Part shown: positions 12,221 to 26,100 of the stretch, one piece after another
Layout of the letters: each line of letters begins with the position of its first letter
How positions within the stretch are numbered: the first letter of the stretch is position 1
Assembly (NCBI GenBank): GCA_028583415.1
Contig: CM053269.1
Coordinates: 73,259,412 to 73,323,411, forward strand
Reading direction: 5' to 3'
Source: Protea cynaroides
Lineage: Eukaryota > Streptophyta > Magnoliopsida > Proteales > Proteaceae
DNA: 64,000 nt
Notes under the pieces: model-generated
Told to the model about the DNA's origin: nothing
Database searches by the model: none
The model's input: the letters and a program-made list of their open reading frames with translations, nothing else
Program-made: the position numbers and the translations under genes

Positions 12221-13093
12221 CCTCATGATGTCATATTCTTAGGCTGCATTTGAAATGGAAACTCTTTTATCTATTAATTTTTAGTGCAAAAAGATATTTA
12301 GGAAATCATCTACTAATAGAGTGTGAAGAAGGAACTTTAAAAGAGTAATCATTCAATGGGACCCTTAATGTCTAGGGGACATTTTATTTGAAGGTTGGAT
12401 TTGGATGATTCTGATTGACACCTAACCCATCTTGGATTGTTAGCTAACCCTTTTAAACAATCTCTTGTAAATAAATTCCTTTAAAATATTCTCAAATATT
12501 TGATCTAAGACAAAAGTTTAAGTATACGTACCACTGTGTACATGGGCGGTGGTTGTATTCTTAGTAATATGATGGGACATAAATGAAAAAGTGAAATTTC
12601 AAAATTATCTTTTCCTACTGAATGAATGGATCATGCTGTGATCGTGTACATGCTCTCAAGGTCTGTGTACGAAAATTAATTCTCTTAAATGGCCACAGAA
12701 AATTTCTCGATGATTATAAAGTTTTCAAACTTAAAAAATAGACATTTATAATCATCAAGAAAGTTTCTCTGGCCTGATCTGTCCCTTAGGTAAAGAGACG
12801 ACTTATGATCTGGAATATCTCACCCTCAAAAAGGTGCAAAGCCCCCTATCTCCCTGTATTTGAAATTTTCATAATACATTTCTCTTTATCTAACTATCCA
12901 CAAAAACCTCTTTTCGAAAGCTGCTTCCCTAAAAAACCCCTCCCCTATAACCATTACTCAATATGATTATATGAATCCAATGGCTTGAAACTTTTTTTTT
13001 TTTTGGGTGCAATAAAAGTTTATAAATGATATATGAATCCAATGGTTATGAGGGCATGATCCAGCTTAGATGAAGATTTAAGGGTGGCCAATA

Positions 13094-13124
<31 letters not shown>

Positions 13125-13290
13125 TTTTTTCTTTTTTTTTTCTTTCTCTTACTCTAGTCCTTTTAGGTGTGAATGTGATTGTACATTTCCTATCTCTTCA
13201 ATATTTTATATCTAACGTGCCCTTGAATCTCTCTTCTAGTGTTGATTTCTTCTTGAAGAATCCAAATTGTTTTCCATCCCTCTTTCTAGA

Positions 13291-13293
<3 letters not shown>

Positions 13294-13328
<35 letters not shown>
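13294..13328. repeat. CT dinucleotide microsatellite
   Basis: About 17 CT units, followed by a broken extension (gactctctctctttctc). Confidence 0.95.
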
Positions 13329-13330
<2 letters not shown>

Positions 13331-14124
13331 GACTCTCTCTCTTTCTCAAGAGGACTTTAGACTTTGTGGGCTTTGGTGCATGCGTACGTGTTAGTTTTCT
13401 CTGAACTTTGTGGATAAAATCATGGAGGGAGGGTTAGAGTTCTTAAGAAGGGATGACAAAGTCATCCAAACAAAGACAATCTAAGAAGTTTCTAATAGTT
13501 TTTTAAGGGAAGAGTTTGTTGAGTATTGAAACTAGATGATTGTTTCTTTGTGGGTGTGTGGTATTACGTCTTCACCAACCATTTGCTTTCACATTTGAAA
13601 AGGGTTTAGGCCGTTTGGGAGTGGAAGGGGTTTCTGATGATGGCCGTGATCTCAGGTGATGAGAATAGTGTGGTCAAATGTGGTTGCATGAATCGTGCCA
13701 TTTCAACAAGGCAGATGTAACCATTACACTACAACTTCTTAGATGTTGACCCTGCAATTTTTAAGAACCAGACCAGATCAACTCAGGTCAATTTGAGAAT
13801 GATCTATTAAACATGCATGAGTCAATAATAATAATAATAATAATAAGATTTTGTCATGTCTACTCAAAACCATGTAAGCTTGATATTCTTAGAAACTTTT
13901 AACTTAAGAGATGTGTTGCTAAATGCTAAAAAAATTTCATCATGTCTACTCAAAAACAATTTAAGTTTGATATTCTTAGTAACTGTTTTGTCCAGTTCTC
14001 TTAACTCACATAAGCATCATGATTCATGGTTCTATCTTCTATTTTTATCTAGAGAACGTTTTAGTCCTCTCTCTTTCTCTCTCTAAAGTTGTAATATCTA
14101 CTATATTAAAAACAAGTTATGCAA

Positions 14125-14126
<2 letters not shown>

Positions 14127-14165
<39 letters not shown>
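14127..14165. repeat. AT dinucleotide microsatellite
   Basis: About 19 AT units. Confidence 0.97.
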
Positions 14166-14166
<1 letters not shown>

Positions 14167-14309
14167 CTAATGTTCTTTTATAAATAATTTTTTTCTTATT
14201 TAGGAAATTATATCATGAACCCCAAATGACATGAAATTCTGTGAACTCCCAATGGAATAAATTCTCTTGGAATCAAATGATCACAGCATGATGCAGTCCC
14301 TTCTTTCTT

Positions 14310-14311
<2 letters not shown>

Positions 14312-14344
<33 letters not shown>
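14312..14344. repeat. Poly-T tract
   Basis: A T run of more than 30 bases, preceded by cttctttcttt. It could be the tail of a minus-strand retroelement, but no recognisable element body adjoins it. Confidence 0.8.
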
Positions 14345-15750
14345 CTATTTTTCGTGTGTCCAACCATATGTGAGAGAAGCTTACGGAGATTTGGTGCCAT
14401 GCATAACATGTTCAATTTGTTCACAATGCACGCCAACATAAAGCTCTTTGAAAAACCGACAAGATTACGTAGGTTTGAGGTGTACATAGCCAACCCCTTT
14501 TAATTGTGATAAAATTTACTTTGATACATGGAAAAGAAACAAATCCTTCTAACAGAAGAATGACATGAAATACAACAAGCAATAACACATGATTTTGGGA
14601 AAGGGTATCTCTTCAAAGGGCTTCATTTGTTTTTCAGAAACATATCAAATATATTTCCATGCATGTGATCTTATCGAGAATAGTATTCTCGTATATATTT
14701 GTATCTTCTTTGGGATTTCATTATCATCCATATTTAGTGGGTCCTACACCACATTGACAGTGATAAGATCCCATAAGAATCCCATAAAAAATACATGTAC
14801 TGATGTACATATACATATAAGTGATGTAAATGTACATATAGGTGATTGGAACTCGAATCTTATCAATTAACATCTTAAATGTCGAACTATTCTTTGTGTT
14901 CCACTCACATGGACTGAGATTCATCCTTCCAGGACCAATATATCCAATAAGTTGTCTGGGATACTTTCCCAATTAAACAAGGTATAGTATTATTTTCTGG
15001 TAAAAATAAAATGGCTGAAGATTTAATGGTATAAGATCATAGTTAGTAAATATGGGTACAGTAAAAAAAAAAAAAAAAAAAAAAGAGATGGATACCAAGG
15101 TTATAAATCCAGGTCGGTCGTTTCCAATAACGATCCAGCTCTGCTGGTATCCGTACGATCTAGTTTCGGTACGATCCATCTGGAAAGACAACTTTTAGAA
15201 TAGGTCTTATTCAACATGACATAGATCGGTTATCGTTTTATTAAAAAATTAAATATTATTTGTATATTCGTACATCACATGCATGGCAACCCTATCCGTT
15301 GGATTATTGACACATGACATGAAATATAAAAAAATAAAAAATAAAAATAATGATTATCAGATCGGATTGGCTAATCCGGGACAGTATCGGATTGACCCTC
15401 AAATCTGTCAGGAATCAATGTAGGATTGGAATCGATTATGTCTAAAACCGATACAAATCAATCGATCCGATACCCATTACTTGAAACATGTTGGATACAT
15501 ACTGATATTAAATGGACCTAAACCACAATATTATTTTAAAAAATTCGATGTGGGAAAAAAAATGTATACGGAAATAAACACAATATAATAGATAACATAT
15601 TAGAGTAATTCATTATAGCCAAGGTCAAAAGTAATTCAAGTAAATTCTTTCATTGTTGCAGAAACTGAAAAATATGTGGTGCCTTTTATTTTAGTAACCA
15701 GTTTGAACCACAAAACAAAGGAAAAAGATTTTCTATAGTGAGGCTACCCA

Positions 15751-15859
15751 TGTAGTGAGAATCTTACTCACTCAAAGTGGATTGACATGTATTTCAAAGT
15801 AGTTAAATTACATTATGATATATATCGATCTACTTTGAATGGATGGGATCCTCACTACA
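15751..15859. mobile_element. Foldback MITE-like element
   Basis: The left arm (15751-15780, starting tgtagtgagaatc) and right arm (15830-15859, ending gatcctcactaca) are imperfect inverses, about 24 of 30 bases pairing. The loop is AT-rich, and a second tcactacag/cgctacag pair lies just outside. No clear target duplication was found, so the family is not assigned. Confidence 0.5.
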
Positions 15860-18800
15860 GCTCACTACAGGGGATCCTCGCTACAGAAGATCCTAGTCCA
15901 CAAAGGAAAAAAAAATGGTTTTAATATGTCAATTTGATCAAAATAAAAGCAGCTTAAATGTAACTTAATGTTCATAAAGATCTAAAATATAAACTAGCTA
16001 ATACATGAAATTAAGATTTGATTTCAAACATGATTTTGATCAATGCCAACGATTGTAGGTTCTCTAGTGACGTGGTACGACAGGTTTGGCGGCAGCAATA
16101 GCAGCGAACGGTGGGTTGGGACGACCATGAGCCGAGTTAGGGTTTTTATAGAGAAGATGAGATTATTTGAGTCATCAGTGTCTGGGCCTCTTTTTCTTTT
16201 TTAGTATTTTACATTTATTAAAATATAAGTTTTTTTATAACGTATTATAAGTATGGAGCGTTTTAAAAATACGTTTGTTTTTTCATATCTTTGGTTAAGA
16301 TTTTTTTAATCAGTACGGTAAACATTTAAAACACGTGTTTATCTCAAAGTTCAAGTTAGTTGACAATAAGCATTACATTATTTATTTATTTTTTCTCTTT
16401 CTCCTTCCCTGACCAAGTAAGCCTAATATGAATTATAGATATCAGAGGTGGACTGCCGTGTCCGTCGTTGACCACATCGTCCGACGTGGTTGGAAAGCGT
16501 GGCTCATGCGGTGCCAACGTCAAGAAAGATCGCTCAACTGTTATAATATTTTATTTACCCAAAAAAAAAGCCTAATATGAATAATGGTGCAGGAATAATA
16601 GTGCTCCCTGCACCATCATTGGTGTGACGTGGGAGATTCCCTACACTGGACCTGAAAAACCCTCTCCTTACCTGAAATTAAGATTTTATCTAAGGAGAAA
16701 GTACTTGTTCCAAAATCACTAGTGACCTTCAAAAATAGTCAAATTATTTCCCCAACTGACTTAAAAAGGATTTCCATAGGTGATAACAGTGATTTGGATA
16801 AGGACAAATAGTATGAAGACATTGAATACAATTACGAAAAGGCTATTGTTGTTATAACAAGGGTCGTTATTTTTACAAATGTCAAAAAGAATCTATTCTA
16901 CTACATAGGCAGATGATGTGTCTATTACAACCGTTGGATAAAGAGAACATGGTCTAGATTACCCACATGTCGAATTTCAAACTCTAATTCAATCAAATAC
17001 CTCCTATTTATTGATGTACATCCTGTGTATGTCTATGCATATACACGAGTATTCTAAACATTACTATAACACTCCCCAAGTTGGAATGACTTAAATTAAA
17101 AAAATAATAAAAATAAATGACCTCCATTCGTTTTGTTATATTTCCAAACATAACAAACCCTTATTACAATAAATAACAAACCGAAAGAAAGACTAATTAT
17201 TACAACTACATTTTTTATTTGTATGAACTTTTGGCTATTTTAGCATGAAAATTAAAACCCTTTTTTTTTTTTAAATTTATTTATTTTTTATTAGTCCTAC
17301 TCTAAGTTACACTACTGGGGAGGAAAAGGGATGCAAGAGAAGAGACTCAAATTTAAGACCTCTCAGCCCTGCTTCAACTAGCAAGGAGCGAACCATCTGA
17401 CCAAGCAATTTTGCTTCTTAATTGCTTCACAAATTTGAGCATCTAATCGATCAAAAGATTGAATCTGATTCCAGACACTGTAGGTTATTAATTGTGAATA
17501 TCTAATAATTTCTTTTTGGGCTCATTACCATCATTCCCTATATTTGTTTGTATTTACTCAAACTCCCATGCCTCAAACTTGTTTCCTGGTTCCTCCAGAA
17601 AACAACTTCCACTTCTCTTTCTCCCCTGATGATTATAAATTCCTAAATTACCCCCACTCTCCTCTCCTCTCCTGCAGCCTCCCTCCGGTGCCCTCTGCAT
17701 CTTCCCTACCCTCCCCTTTCGCTTCCAGCCTCACCCTCAGACAGCATCTTCACGGCACAAAATCTGCAAGAAAGAAACTTCTCCTTTGGCAAACCAATGT
17801 AATCTGTGTTATTCCCACATCAAAACTTCAGGTCATCTTCTGGTGCACTCGCATTGACAACACTTTGGTTTGATGCTCATTTTGCTTGGCTCGTAGCATG
17901 TTGGTGACACGCAGCTTGGCATGCAGTCCGATGCCCGTTGAGTGAGACATCAACGAGTATTCCCTGAGACTTCGATCTTGAACAAATATGAATTTGCAAC
18001 TCTATGTTTGGTTCGTGCGTCCCATTTCTGTCACTGCTAAAGGTTGCTGGGGACCCAAATACGTCAAGTGACTTCCCGGCTTCTCTTCTTCCATCACTCC
18101 CACCACAGAAAAATGCCGTTTTTCGAAATTTGCATCTCATTTCTGTCGCTGCTAGAGGTTGCTGGGGACCCGAATACATCAAGTGACTTCCTTGGCTTCT
18201 CTTCTTCCACCACTCCCACCACAGAAAAATGTAGTTTTTCGAACTTCTCCAATTGCATGTCTTCTTTGAACTACTTTTGCTTGATTCTAGTTCCAACCAA
18301 ATCAATGGGATCCTGATCGATTTTGGTGGCGATCATCTCTGTCATGAAACCACCCATAATTGACATTTTTTTTGGGGGTACGTACCAATAATCGACATTA
18401 CTCTGGTAGTTTCTGGAATTCTTACTTTCATGAACGTTTTTGTCCACATAGATGGATTTCTTATCGGAACAAGAGCAACAGCTGAATGTAGCAAAAAAAA
18501 AAAAATCCTTACCCTGTAACTGTTTGCTTATTGGAGACTGTCTGCACTCTGACTGTTCCTACCAACTTCCGAACTGGTGCTCAGAGTACTTAATTCCCCA
18601 ACTGCATTATAGAACATTTTGTTTACATTTTAAATCTGAATAGTCTCAACTAAGACCGGCAGATTAGGACAAAGCTCTTGATCTGATAAAGAAAGGCCAA
18701 CTAAATACGAAGATCGAGATTGAAAACCCTCCCCTCCTTCATTATAGGAGCAAACGTAAAGCTCCGAGATCAATCCAGGAACCTCTTTCTATTACGACCA

Positions 18801-19019
18801 ATGAGACTAGATATCATAGCATAAATAGACCAACCCCACTTAACCATACATCATTATTCCTTCAAAATCATAAGAGAGACCCGACATGAAACATACATGT
18901 AGCTTCGGTTCAGAGTAAAAAAACAGAAAACATCAAAAGCTATTAAGGATACATCAGAAATATTCACCTGGACTCATACTGACAGAATTCATGGCATGAT
19001 AATATTGCATTTTCACTTA
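15860..19019. other. Unassigned intergenic DNA downstream of PEX4
   Basis: No confident gene. Landmarks are aaaccctaac on the minus strand next to tctataaaa at about 16130-16152, which is promoter-like. A tRNA-derived, SINE-like or LINE-tail repeat read on the minus strand lies at about 17325-17420 (ggtcagatggttcgctcc ... gagtctcttctct). A local tandem repeat occupies 18023-18250. The part adjoining 19019 should be the PEX4 3' UTR. Confidence 0.45.
18023..18250. repeat. Local tandem duplication, period 115 bp
   Basis: The block starting catttctgtc (18023) recurs at 18138, with shared ggttgctggggaccc, aagtgacttcc and caccacagaaaaatg. The period is not a multiple of three, so the open frames on either strand that read through it do not keep a repeated peptide. 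This argues against coding. Confidence 0.9.
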
Positions 19020-20068
19020 TTAACCTTTTTTAGGCATGGCTGCAAGCCTGGTATACATCCTTGCCATAGACTGAAATCCCCTGACATCACCTGACCGCAA
19101 AAGATTCCCTACAAAAAATGTCTATTATCAGTAATGCTAAGAAATAAAGTATTTCTGGTGTGGTTCAGAGTCTAATGGAATCTAGAAGTTCACAATCACA
19201 CTTAGGCCAGGATCGGACTCAACAAAATGAAGGAAATCCTAGACGTTGACAGAAGTCTGGACTGTTAATGAAGTTTAAGCAAACCAGTTTTTCCAAGTAA
19301 TTACCAAACAATCCCTAAGCACTGTACTTATGAGTGAATAAATTTGAGACTTCAGAAGTTATAGAGAAGTACACGGTAAAACAGGGACTTGATAATTTGA
19401 ACTGTAACTCTTTAGAACACAAATAAACCAAGCTGTGACTTGGTCAGTGGAGTTGCCCAGATCTGTAGAATAGTCTAAACCAGAAAAAAGGGCATACCCA
19501 ATGCACAAGGCTTCTGGGGAGGAACTTATGTATGCAACCTTACCCCCACTGTGTGGAGAGTCTATTTTCAGATTCGAACCCATGACCACCAGGTCACAGC
19601 GGAGCAACCTTACCACTATGCCGAGACCCGACCTCTTTATCTAAACCAGGAAAATAATATTTTAATGGAACTTTGAATGTGTGATAGTTCTGTTGCAAAG
19701 AATTCCCAGAAACAGAGCGAAGTTTTGAACTTGTAATCTATAGAAGATCAACCTCAGGTCTGAAACTAAAAATCAATAGATCTCAACAATAGAACCTTAA
19801 CTACCAAGTCTGAGAGGTACTAAGCAGTATTGAGAGAGAGATGACATAAGGAAGATGGGTGAAAAGTGGTCAGAAAACAGGGTATCCGCCAGGTGATAAA
19901 GAAGATGAAATAGGGAATAAATAAAATAACAAAGACAAGAAGATTGTCGGAATTTGAAGAAAGCACACCTGACAGAAAGACTCAGATTAGCAAAAAAGAA
20001 AGAGAGAGAACCGGTTACATGACCAGCAAACCAGCAGCATATGAGTTGGGGGCAGGGGGGGGGGGGTT

Positions 20069-20130
<62 letters not shown>

Positions 20131-23100
20131 GAGCTTTTGTGTGACGGTAAGGTTGTCATATTGCAACTAGGTGGTCACAGTTTGAAACACAGAAACAGTT
20201 TCTCTGCGTTACGGGGGTAAGGCTGTGTACATTTTGCCCCTCCCCAGATCCTGCAGTAGTGGGAGCCTCGAGTACTGGGATGCCTTTCCTCTCACATATA
20301 TAAAGCACCCAAGGTTCCACTCTTAAGCAATGTGTCTACACTCCCCCTCATGTGTTGCCCCTCTTTTGGGTGACATAGTACACCTGGCAAATGTGGTCCC
20401 TCTTTTTGGGTGACCGTAATGAGGGAACCTAGAGCTCTAATAAGTGTAGCAAAATAAGGTAGAAAAAGAGAAGGAGAAGAGAAGATGGAGTGAATGTGTA
20501 CGGAGGAGAGAGAATGGAACGAATTAATCCTCTCCCCCTGACCCCTATCTTATTTATAATAAGAGGACTTATAAGTATTAGAGTCTAAGTAGACTTCACA
20601 AGAATTAGAATTAAACTAGGACTTTAACTTAAACTGGAAAATAATCAGCACTAAACTAGGTGACACCTACATGGCAGAACTAAAACCGTACAATTTTCAA
20701 TACTCCCCCTCAAGCTGGAACATGCTCCAACTTGGAATATATAGACAAACTTTAGAATATGTATATACGCATGCAAACCAAATCCAACTCCCACTTGGAC
20801 TTTCTATCAAAATCTGGTTCTCCTTGGCTTGGGCTTTCAAAATGGATGGTGCTTATCCAGCCAGGCCTCTGCAACTGCATCAATCCCATTATAATAAGAA
20901 TTGGACAGCTAGCACCTTCAAATGTCACAAATGCTTTACTTGAGGTGAAACGTAAAACTGCTTGCCAAATATCTGAGTCTAATAGGTAGCTGACTCCTAT
21001 AGATTGACATTGGTAATGTGGTCTAGGCCACATTTGGCGAGCCAGAGGAGCAAAGCATTTAAGGCACAGCCTTGTTGGCTCATTATCCTGTCTATAGCAC
21101 TACCTCACTGAAGCATGCACCTTTTGTTGCCCCCATATGCCTCTGTGGCGAGGTGAATTTCTTCAAGCAAACAAGGGATAAGTTCTATTCATTCGACCTT
21201 GACCACCCAATCAGTAAGGATAGAGATGTTCCTCAATGAATAGGAAACTATTAGTCAGTGACAGCACGAACAGTTGGAATGTGACAGCCAATGTTCTCTC
21301 CAAATGCCATCCTCCTACTATATCAATCTAAAATCAATTTTATGTCAATGGAAATTAAGGAAGATTAGAGATCTATGTTTTCTGGCACAATATGACAACC
21401 GAAAAGGAAACTGAGCAAAATAATCAGTTTCATTAGGGTTAAATTTTCTTCTTATTTCTTTCTACCAAGATAAACTGTTTCAGATCTTTTCTCTCATAAC
21501 ATTAAAAAATACATGAAAAGTTTGGAGGGGAAGGGTGGGGAGGTGCAAAAAATCAACAAGCTATTATGACTAGTGATGGCCAGTGAGAACTGGAAGATCC
21601 AACAACAGCATGGAATTAGAGCCTAGAAGCAAGTACAGTTGCATGGTTTGATGCCATGGGCTCTTTGCAATTAAGTGAAAAGATTCAAGTGTTATTTATA
21701 AATGTTACCTGAATCACAATTGAGTGGGCTATCAGGTTCTGGATGGGCCATTAAAGCAATTATAGCCCGACAAACAGATTGGAGTGTCCAAGCAGGGCTC
21801 CATGCATTTTTTAAGATATCAAGGCAAATCTCCCCAGTCTGCAGATAAGAAAAGAGAGAAAAAAAAAAGTTTCAACCAAAACAGCAAATTTTACTTACAG
21901 TCTCTCTCTCTCTCTTCATTTTCTTTAGAAGCTTTACAAGTTGAGTTTTGGTCCTTCAAGATCATTTAGCCACTATTGTCATCCTTTCCCAAACCTCTAC
22001 AAACTTTATTGTTGACTTTTTCTTTAATTTTTAAGATCTAAATCCCGCAAGGAGAAAATGTAGCCTTAACGATGATGAAGGAAAGGGAAATAAAGGGAGG
22101 GAAACATAATTTATATAAATATAGACAAAACGTCAGTGTTTTTACAGCAATTGTACTTTCAGATATGTATTGGTTCTAACTTTAAATAACCGTGATTGGT
22201 CTTCTACTCTTTGAGGACCTTATGCTGTAACTCCAAAAGCCAAAGAGCCAGAGGAACAGTTACATAGATCAGATAACAACTAGAGTTGATTGTCCTTTTG
22301 TTCAAATAGGAAAAACTAGATAAACTAGACAAGATTAACCAGTTTCATTTTCCAACAAAATTGAACGAAAATGTCATGTTTTCAAGGCCCCTTTATCAAG
22401 GATGTCAGAGATCTATAGGTTTGATTTCATAAAATGATATCTAAAGTGTTTCTAGCTTTTAAAATACTATCTCTCCATGTCCTTCCAACTATGAAATTGT
22501 CCTTCCTTTTCAATGCCTAAGGTCCATCTAATATACACGTGCCTTACAGAAAACCAGGGAAAAGAAAAGGATGTACCTTAAAATGCACGTTTGGATGAAA
22601 TATTTTTGTCAAAAAACGCACTTGAGGGGGTTGCAATGGGTATTGCTCAGGAACAGCAAACGCAAGCTGAAAGACACCACCCTCATAAGGAGTTTCTGAT
22701 GGCCCCTAAATAAGGATACAAAACTTGAGTATATCAAAACATAAACAAATATATTTTCACTTTACAAGTTATAACAACAGATACCTTGATTAGAGCTGTC
22801 CACTTGAATATGTTGGAATCATCACAAACTAGCTGAATATCAGAATCAACTGCTTTCTCTCGCTGCACCTCCTTGTATTCTTTAAAAAGCCTTGCCCTTG
22901 ATGCCTGTATGTGAAACACAACCAAGATTTTAAGTATCTTATCACGTTTCGTATTGGAAAGGTGATTTTAAGAAATGTATTGTGTCGTATCAAAGATACG
23001 CAAGACATGCTAGGATATGCATCGATACAGGCAACATACACATGGAAATGCTTAAGGAACATGCAACATACAACTTTGAAGCATAAACACTATAAATAAG

Positions 23101-26100
23101 CAACATATAAAAAGGAAGAAAATTTTACATTAGTTTTAATACCAGATTCAAAACTTAGAGGTGGAAGTGGAGGTGGAAGTGATTCAAGTAAAGGTGCAAC
23201 CAAGATGATGTTGTGCACAGACCAAACATACGTACAAAAATGCAAAAACATTTCCTAAGAACATGCATTTTCAGTTTTGGGTAAGAACTAAGGTTTATAT
23301 TCACAAATCATTGCAAAAAACATGGTTTGATGCAATGATTCAGGTTTTTTCCCCCTAATATAGTGATCCAAAGCAATAAAATAATATTAAAAAAATTTAA
23401 AAAAAATGATGATTTAAAATAAAAATTCAAGTTTTCAAGGATAGGTATTCTTGTGCAGAAACCCTTTTGAATCCTTGATTGCAAGTTGTTTGATCCACAA
23501 ATAAAGATGCAATCTCCATTATTAAAGTTGCTTTTGGTTGTAGATACTAGGAAAATTTGATTTCTTGCAAAAGACAGTGAATCAAAAGCAATGGAAGAGC
23601 GTTCAATAAGTCAAACTACGCCTCTCAGAGTCTCAATAACGTCTCTAAAATTCAAGGGTAGGTATCGAATGGTATTGTTAAGTATCGAGTGTGTAGGGAA
23701 TAGTCTCACATTGGTTAAATTTGGAACCTTGGGTGCCTTATATACTTGAGAGTCCCTCCACTAACTATTTCAAACTTTTAGGAGGAAACTTAACATGGTA
23801 TCAATGTTCCAAGTTCACTTTTTTCCCGTGTTATTTTTCCACTTGTATGTTCATTCCGGCTACACGTGAGGGGGAGTGTCGGGAATAGTCCCACATTGGA
23901 GTCTGGAACCTTGGTAGCCATATATACTTGAGAGTCTCTCCACTTACTAGCTTTTAACTTTTAGGATGGAAATTTAACATGGTATCAGAGCTCCAGGTTC
24001 CCTCCTTCCCCATGTCATTTTTCCATGTGTATGCTCATTTTGGCTACACTTTCCATGTCTATGCTCATTACAGCTACATGTAAGGGAAAGTGTTGGGAAT
24101 AGTCCCACATAGGTTAAGTCTGGAACCTTAGGTACCTTATATACTTGAGAGCCCCTCCACTTACAAGTTCAGACTTTATAGATGGAAACTTAATAGAGTA
24201 TTTCAAACCACATCGGTTTATATCGATCATGGTACTGTTAAGTATCAAGTGTATTGGACAGTATCGGTCATAGTATTGTTAAGCATCGAGTGTATCAAAC
24301 AGTATCGGTCATAGTATCCTCAAGTATCGACCAATACTGATATGTATTGGTGGATATCTATGGACTTAGAACCTTGAACACAATTGATGGTCAACCAAAC
24401 TAAGAAGGTTCTATTAAAATGGTTAGTGAAATGCAATTATTCATATTGTTTTTCCCTAATATAGTGATCCAATGGGGAAAAAAATAAAAAATGATGATTT
24501 GAGAATAAAAATCAAGTTTTCAAAGATACCTATTCTTACGCAGAAACCCTTTTTTTCTATCCTTGATTGCAGGTTGTTTGATCCACAAATAAGGATACAA
24601 TCTCCATTACTAGGAAAATTTGCTTTCTTGCAAAAGATAGTGATTCAGAAGCAATGGAAAAGCGCTCAATAAGTCACACTACGCCTCTCGGTAACGTCTC
24701 TGAAGTTCAAGGGTAGGTATCGAATAGTAACGTAAAGTATCATGTGTATCAAACTGTCTCAGTACATAAGTCACATTACACATTTTTGAAGTTCAAGGGC
24801 AGGTATCAAATGGTAACGTTAAGTATCAAGTAATTGAACAATATCGGCCATAGTATCGTTAAGCATCAAGTGTAATGAACAATATCGGTCATAGTATCGT
24901 TAAGCATCACATGTATTGAACAGATTTGGGCATAGTGTCGCTAAGCATCAAGTGTATCAAACAATATTGGTCTTAGTATCGTTAAGTATCAGCCAATACT
25001 GATACATATTGGCTGATACCTACTTACACTTAAAACCTCGAACTCAACTGATGGCCAACCAAACTAAGAAGGTTCTACTACAATGGCTACTCAAATGAAT
25101 TATGTATTTACATAATTTAAGCAGACTCTAAGGAACATAAGAAAATCAGCTATAATTCCTTCTTCGGGCACTAAAACGAAGTTAACATAAATAAAAGAAT
25201 AGAAAAAGGGCATCCTAGTGCACGAGGCTCCGGCTAATGCAGGGTCTGGGGAGGAGCAGAATGTACGCAACCTTATCCCCGCAACGAGGAGAGGCTGTTT
25301 CGGTGTTTCGAACCCGTGACCACCAAGTTGCAATATGACAACCTTACCGTTACACCAAGACTCGCCCTCTTAACATAATTAAAAGAATACAATGTAATAA
25401 ATGAAATATAAAGAACTGCAATGGATCTGCTGAGAAGTCTGGCTGTTCTTTGGCTTAATCAGAGTCAATATCTAACTTCCTAGAGATTTCTCTGTCTCCT
25501 CGATGAATTGAAAGCGCAAGCCATTACACCCCCATCCCAAACAAGAAATTAACCTTCTGCACACCTGGACCTTAACTACATAGTTTTGGAGTATCTAATG
25601 ACAATTTGGTTCGCAACATTTCTAAAAGCATAGCTATTGCATAATAGAATTGTGAAGAAAGAAAAACACTGAAGGATCACAACTGATTGCTCTACTCTAT
25701 TATCCAAAGCATCCAGAAACTTCCATATAGATCCTGATGATCGATTATCTCCCCTTCAATTGCTCACACCCCAACTTGTTCCTATAGAATGTGATTCTAT
25801 AAACTAATAGCATGTGGTTCAGGCCCGAAGAAGAAAAGCATAATTGTGGCAAGGTTAAAATATGATTTGTAAGCATCAGCACCATATTCAGCAAAGCAAA
25901 AAAAATCCTAACTTTTGGAATCATAATAAACCTCTTTCCCCCTCCATTGGCCATTAAGAAACAATCACAAACCATCCACTCTCAAGTCTTAATGTTCATC
26001 TTCTTGATCTTGAAAAAAATAAGCTATATGCTTCAACCTTACGATGAAACAAACATGAGTTTCTTGCAATCTTCTTACCATCTTTGAAGCAACCATCCAG

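Larger units (their letters stand above)
12221..15750. other. Unassigned intergenic DNA with simple repeats
   Basis: No gene recognised. The region holds a CTT run (about 13094-13123), CT and AT microsatellites, long T tracts, and a diverged direct repeat of about 90 bp at 13853-13990 around catgtctactcaaaa. At 15095-15480 lies a patch of repeated gtatcgg/cgatcc motifs suggestive of an old transposon. Open frames of 60-93 codons here have no domains, and several are made by homopolymers. Confidence 0.5.
23330..25097. repeat. Tandem duplication inside PEX4 intron 1
   Basis: Unit A (23330-24430) and unit B (24431-25097) are collinear. They share ctaatatagtgatcc, gtttgatccacaaataa, gcaatctccatta-like text, caaaaga-agtga, ctacgcctctc, a 41-bp minisatellite block and ccaaactaagaaggttct. 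Unit A is longer mainly because of the SMART insertion at 23692-24195. Confidence 0.88.

Noticed and set aside
17877..18316. Overlapping open frames on both strands (142, 90 and 60 codons)
   Set aside because: They run through a 115-bp tandem repeat whose period is not a multiple of three, so the repeat is not kept in frame and coding is unlikely.
22734..22925. Start codon at 22925 for PEX4 (MVVFHIQASRAR)
   Set aside because: The CAG before exon 2 is a splice acceptor, and the family N-terminus MQASRAR is produced by splicing from 27123-27128.
25205..25371. tRNA gene suggested by an intact B box
   Set aside because: It is the tRNA-like head of a SINE; no cloverleaf with acceptor stem can be drawn.
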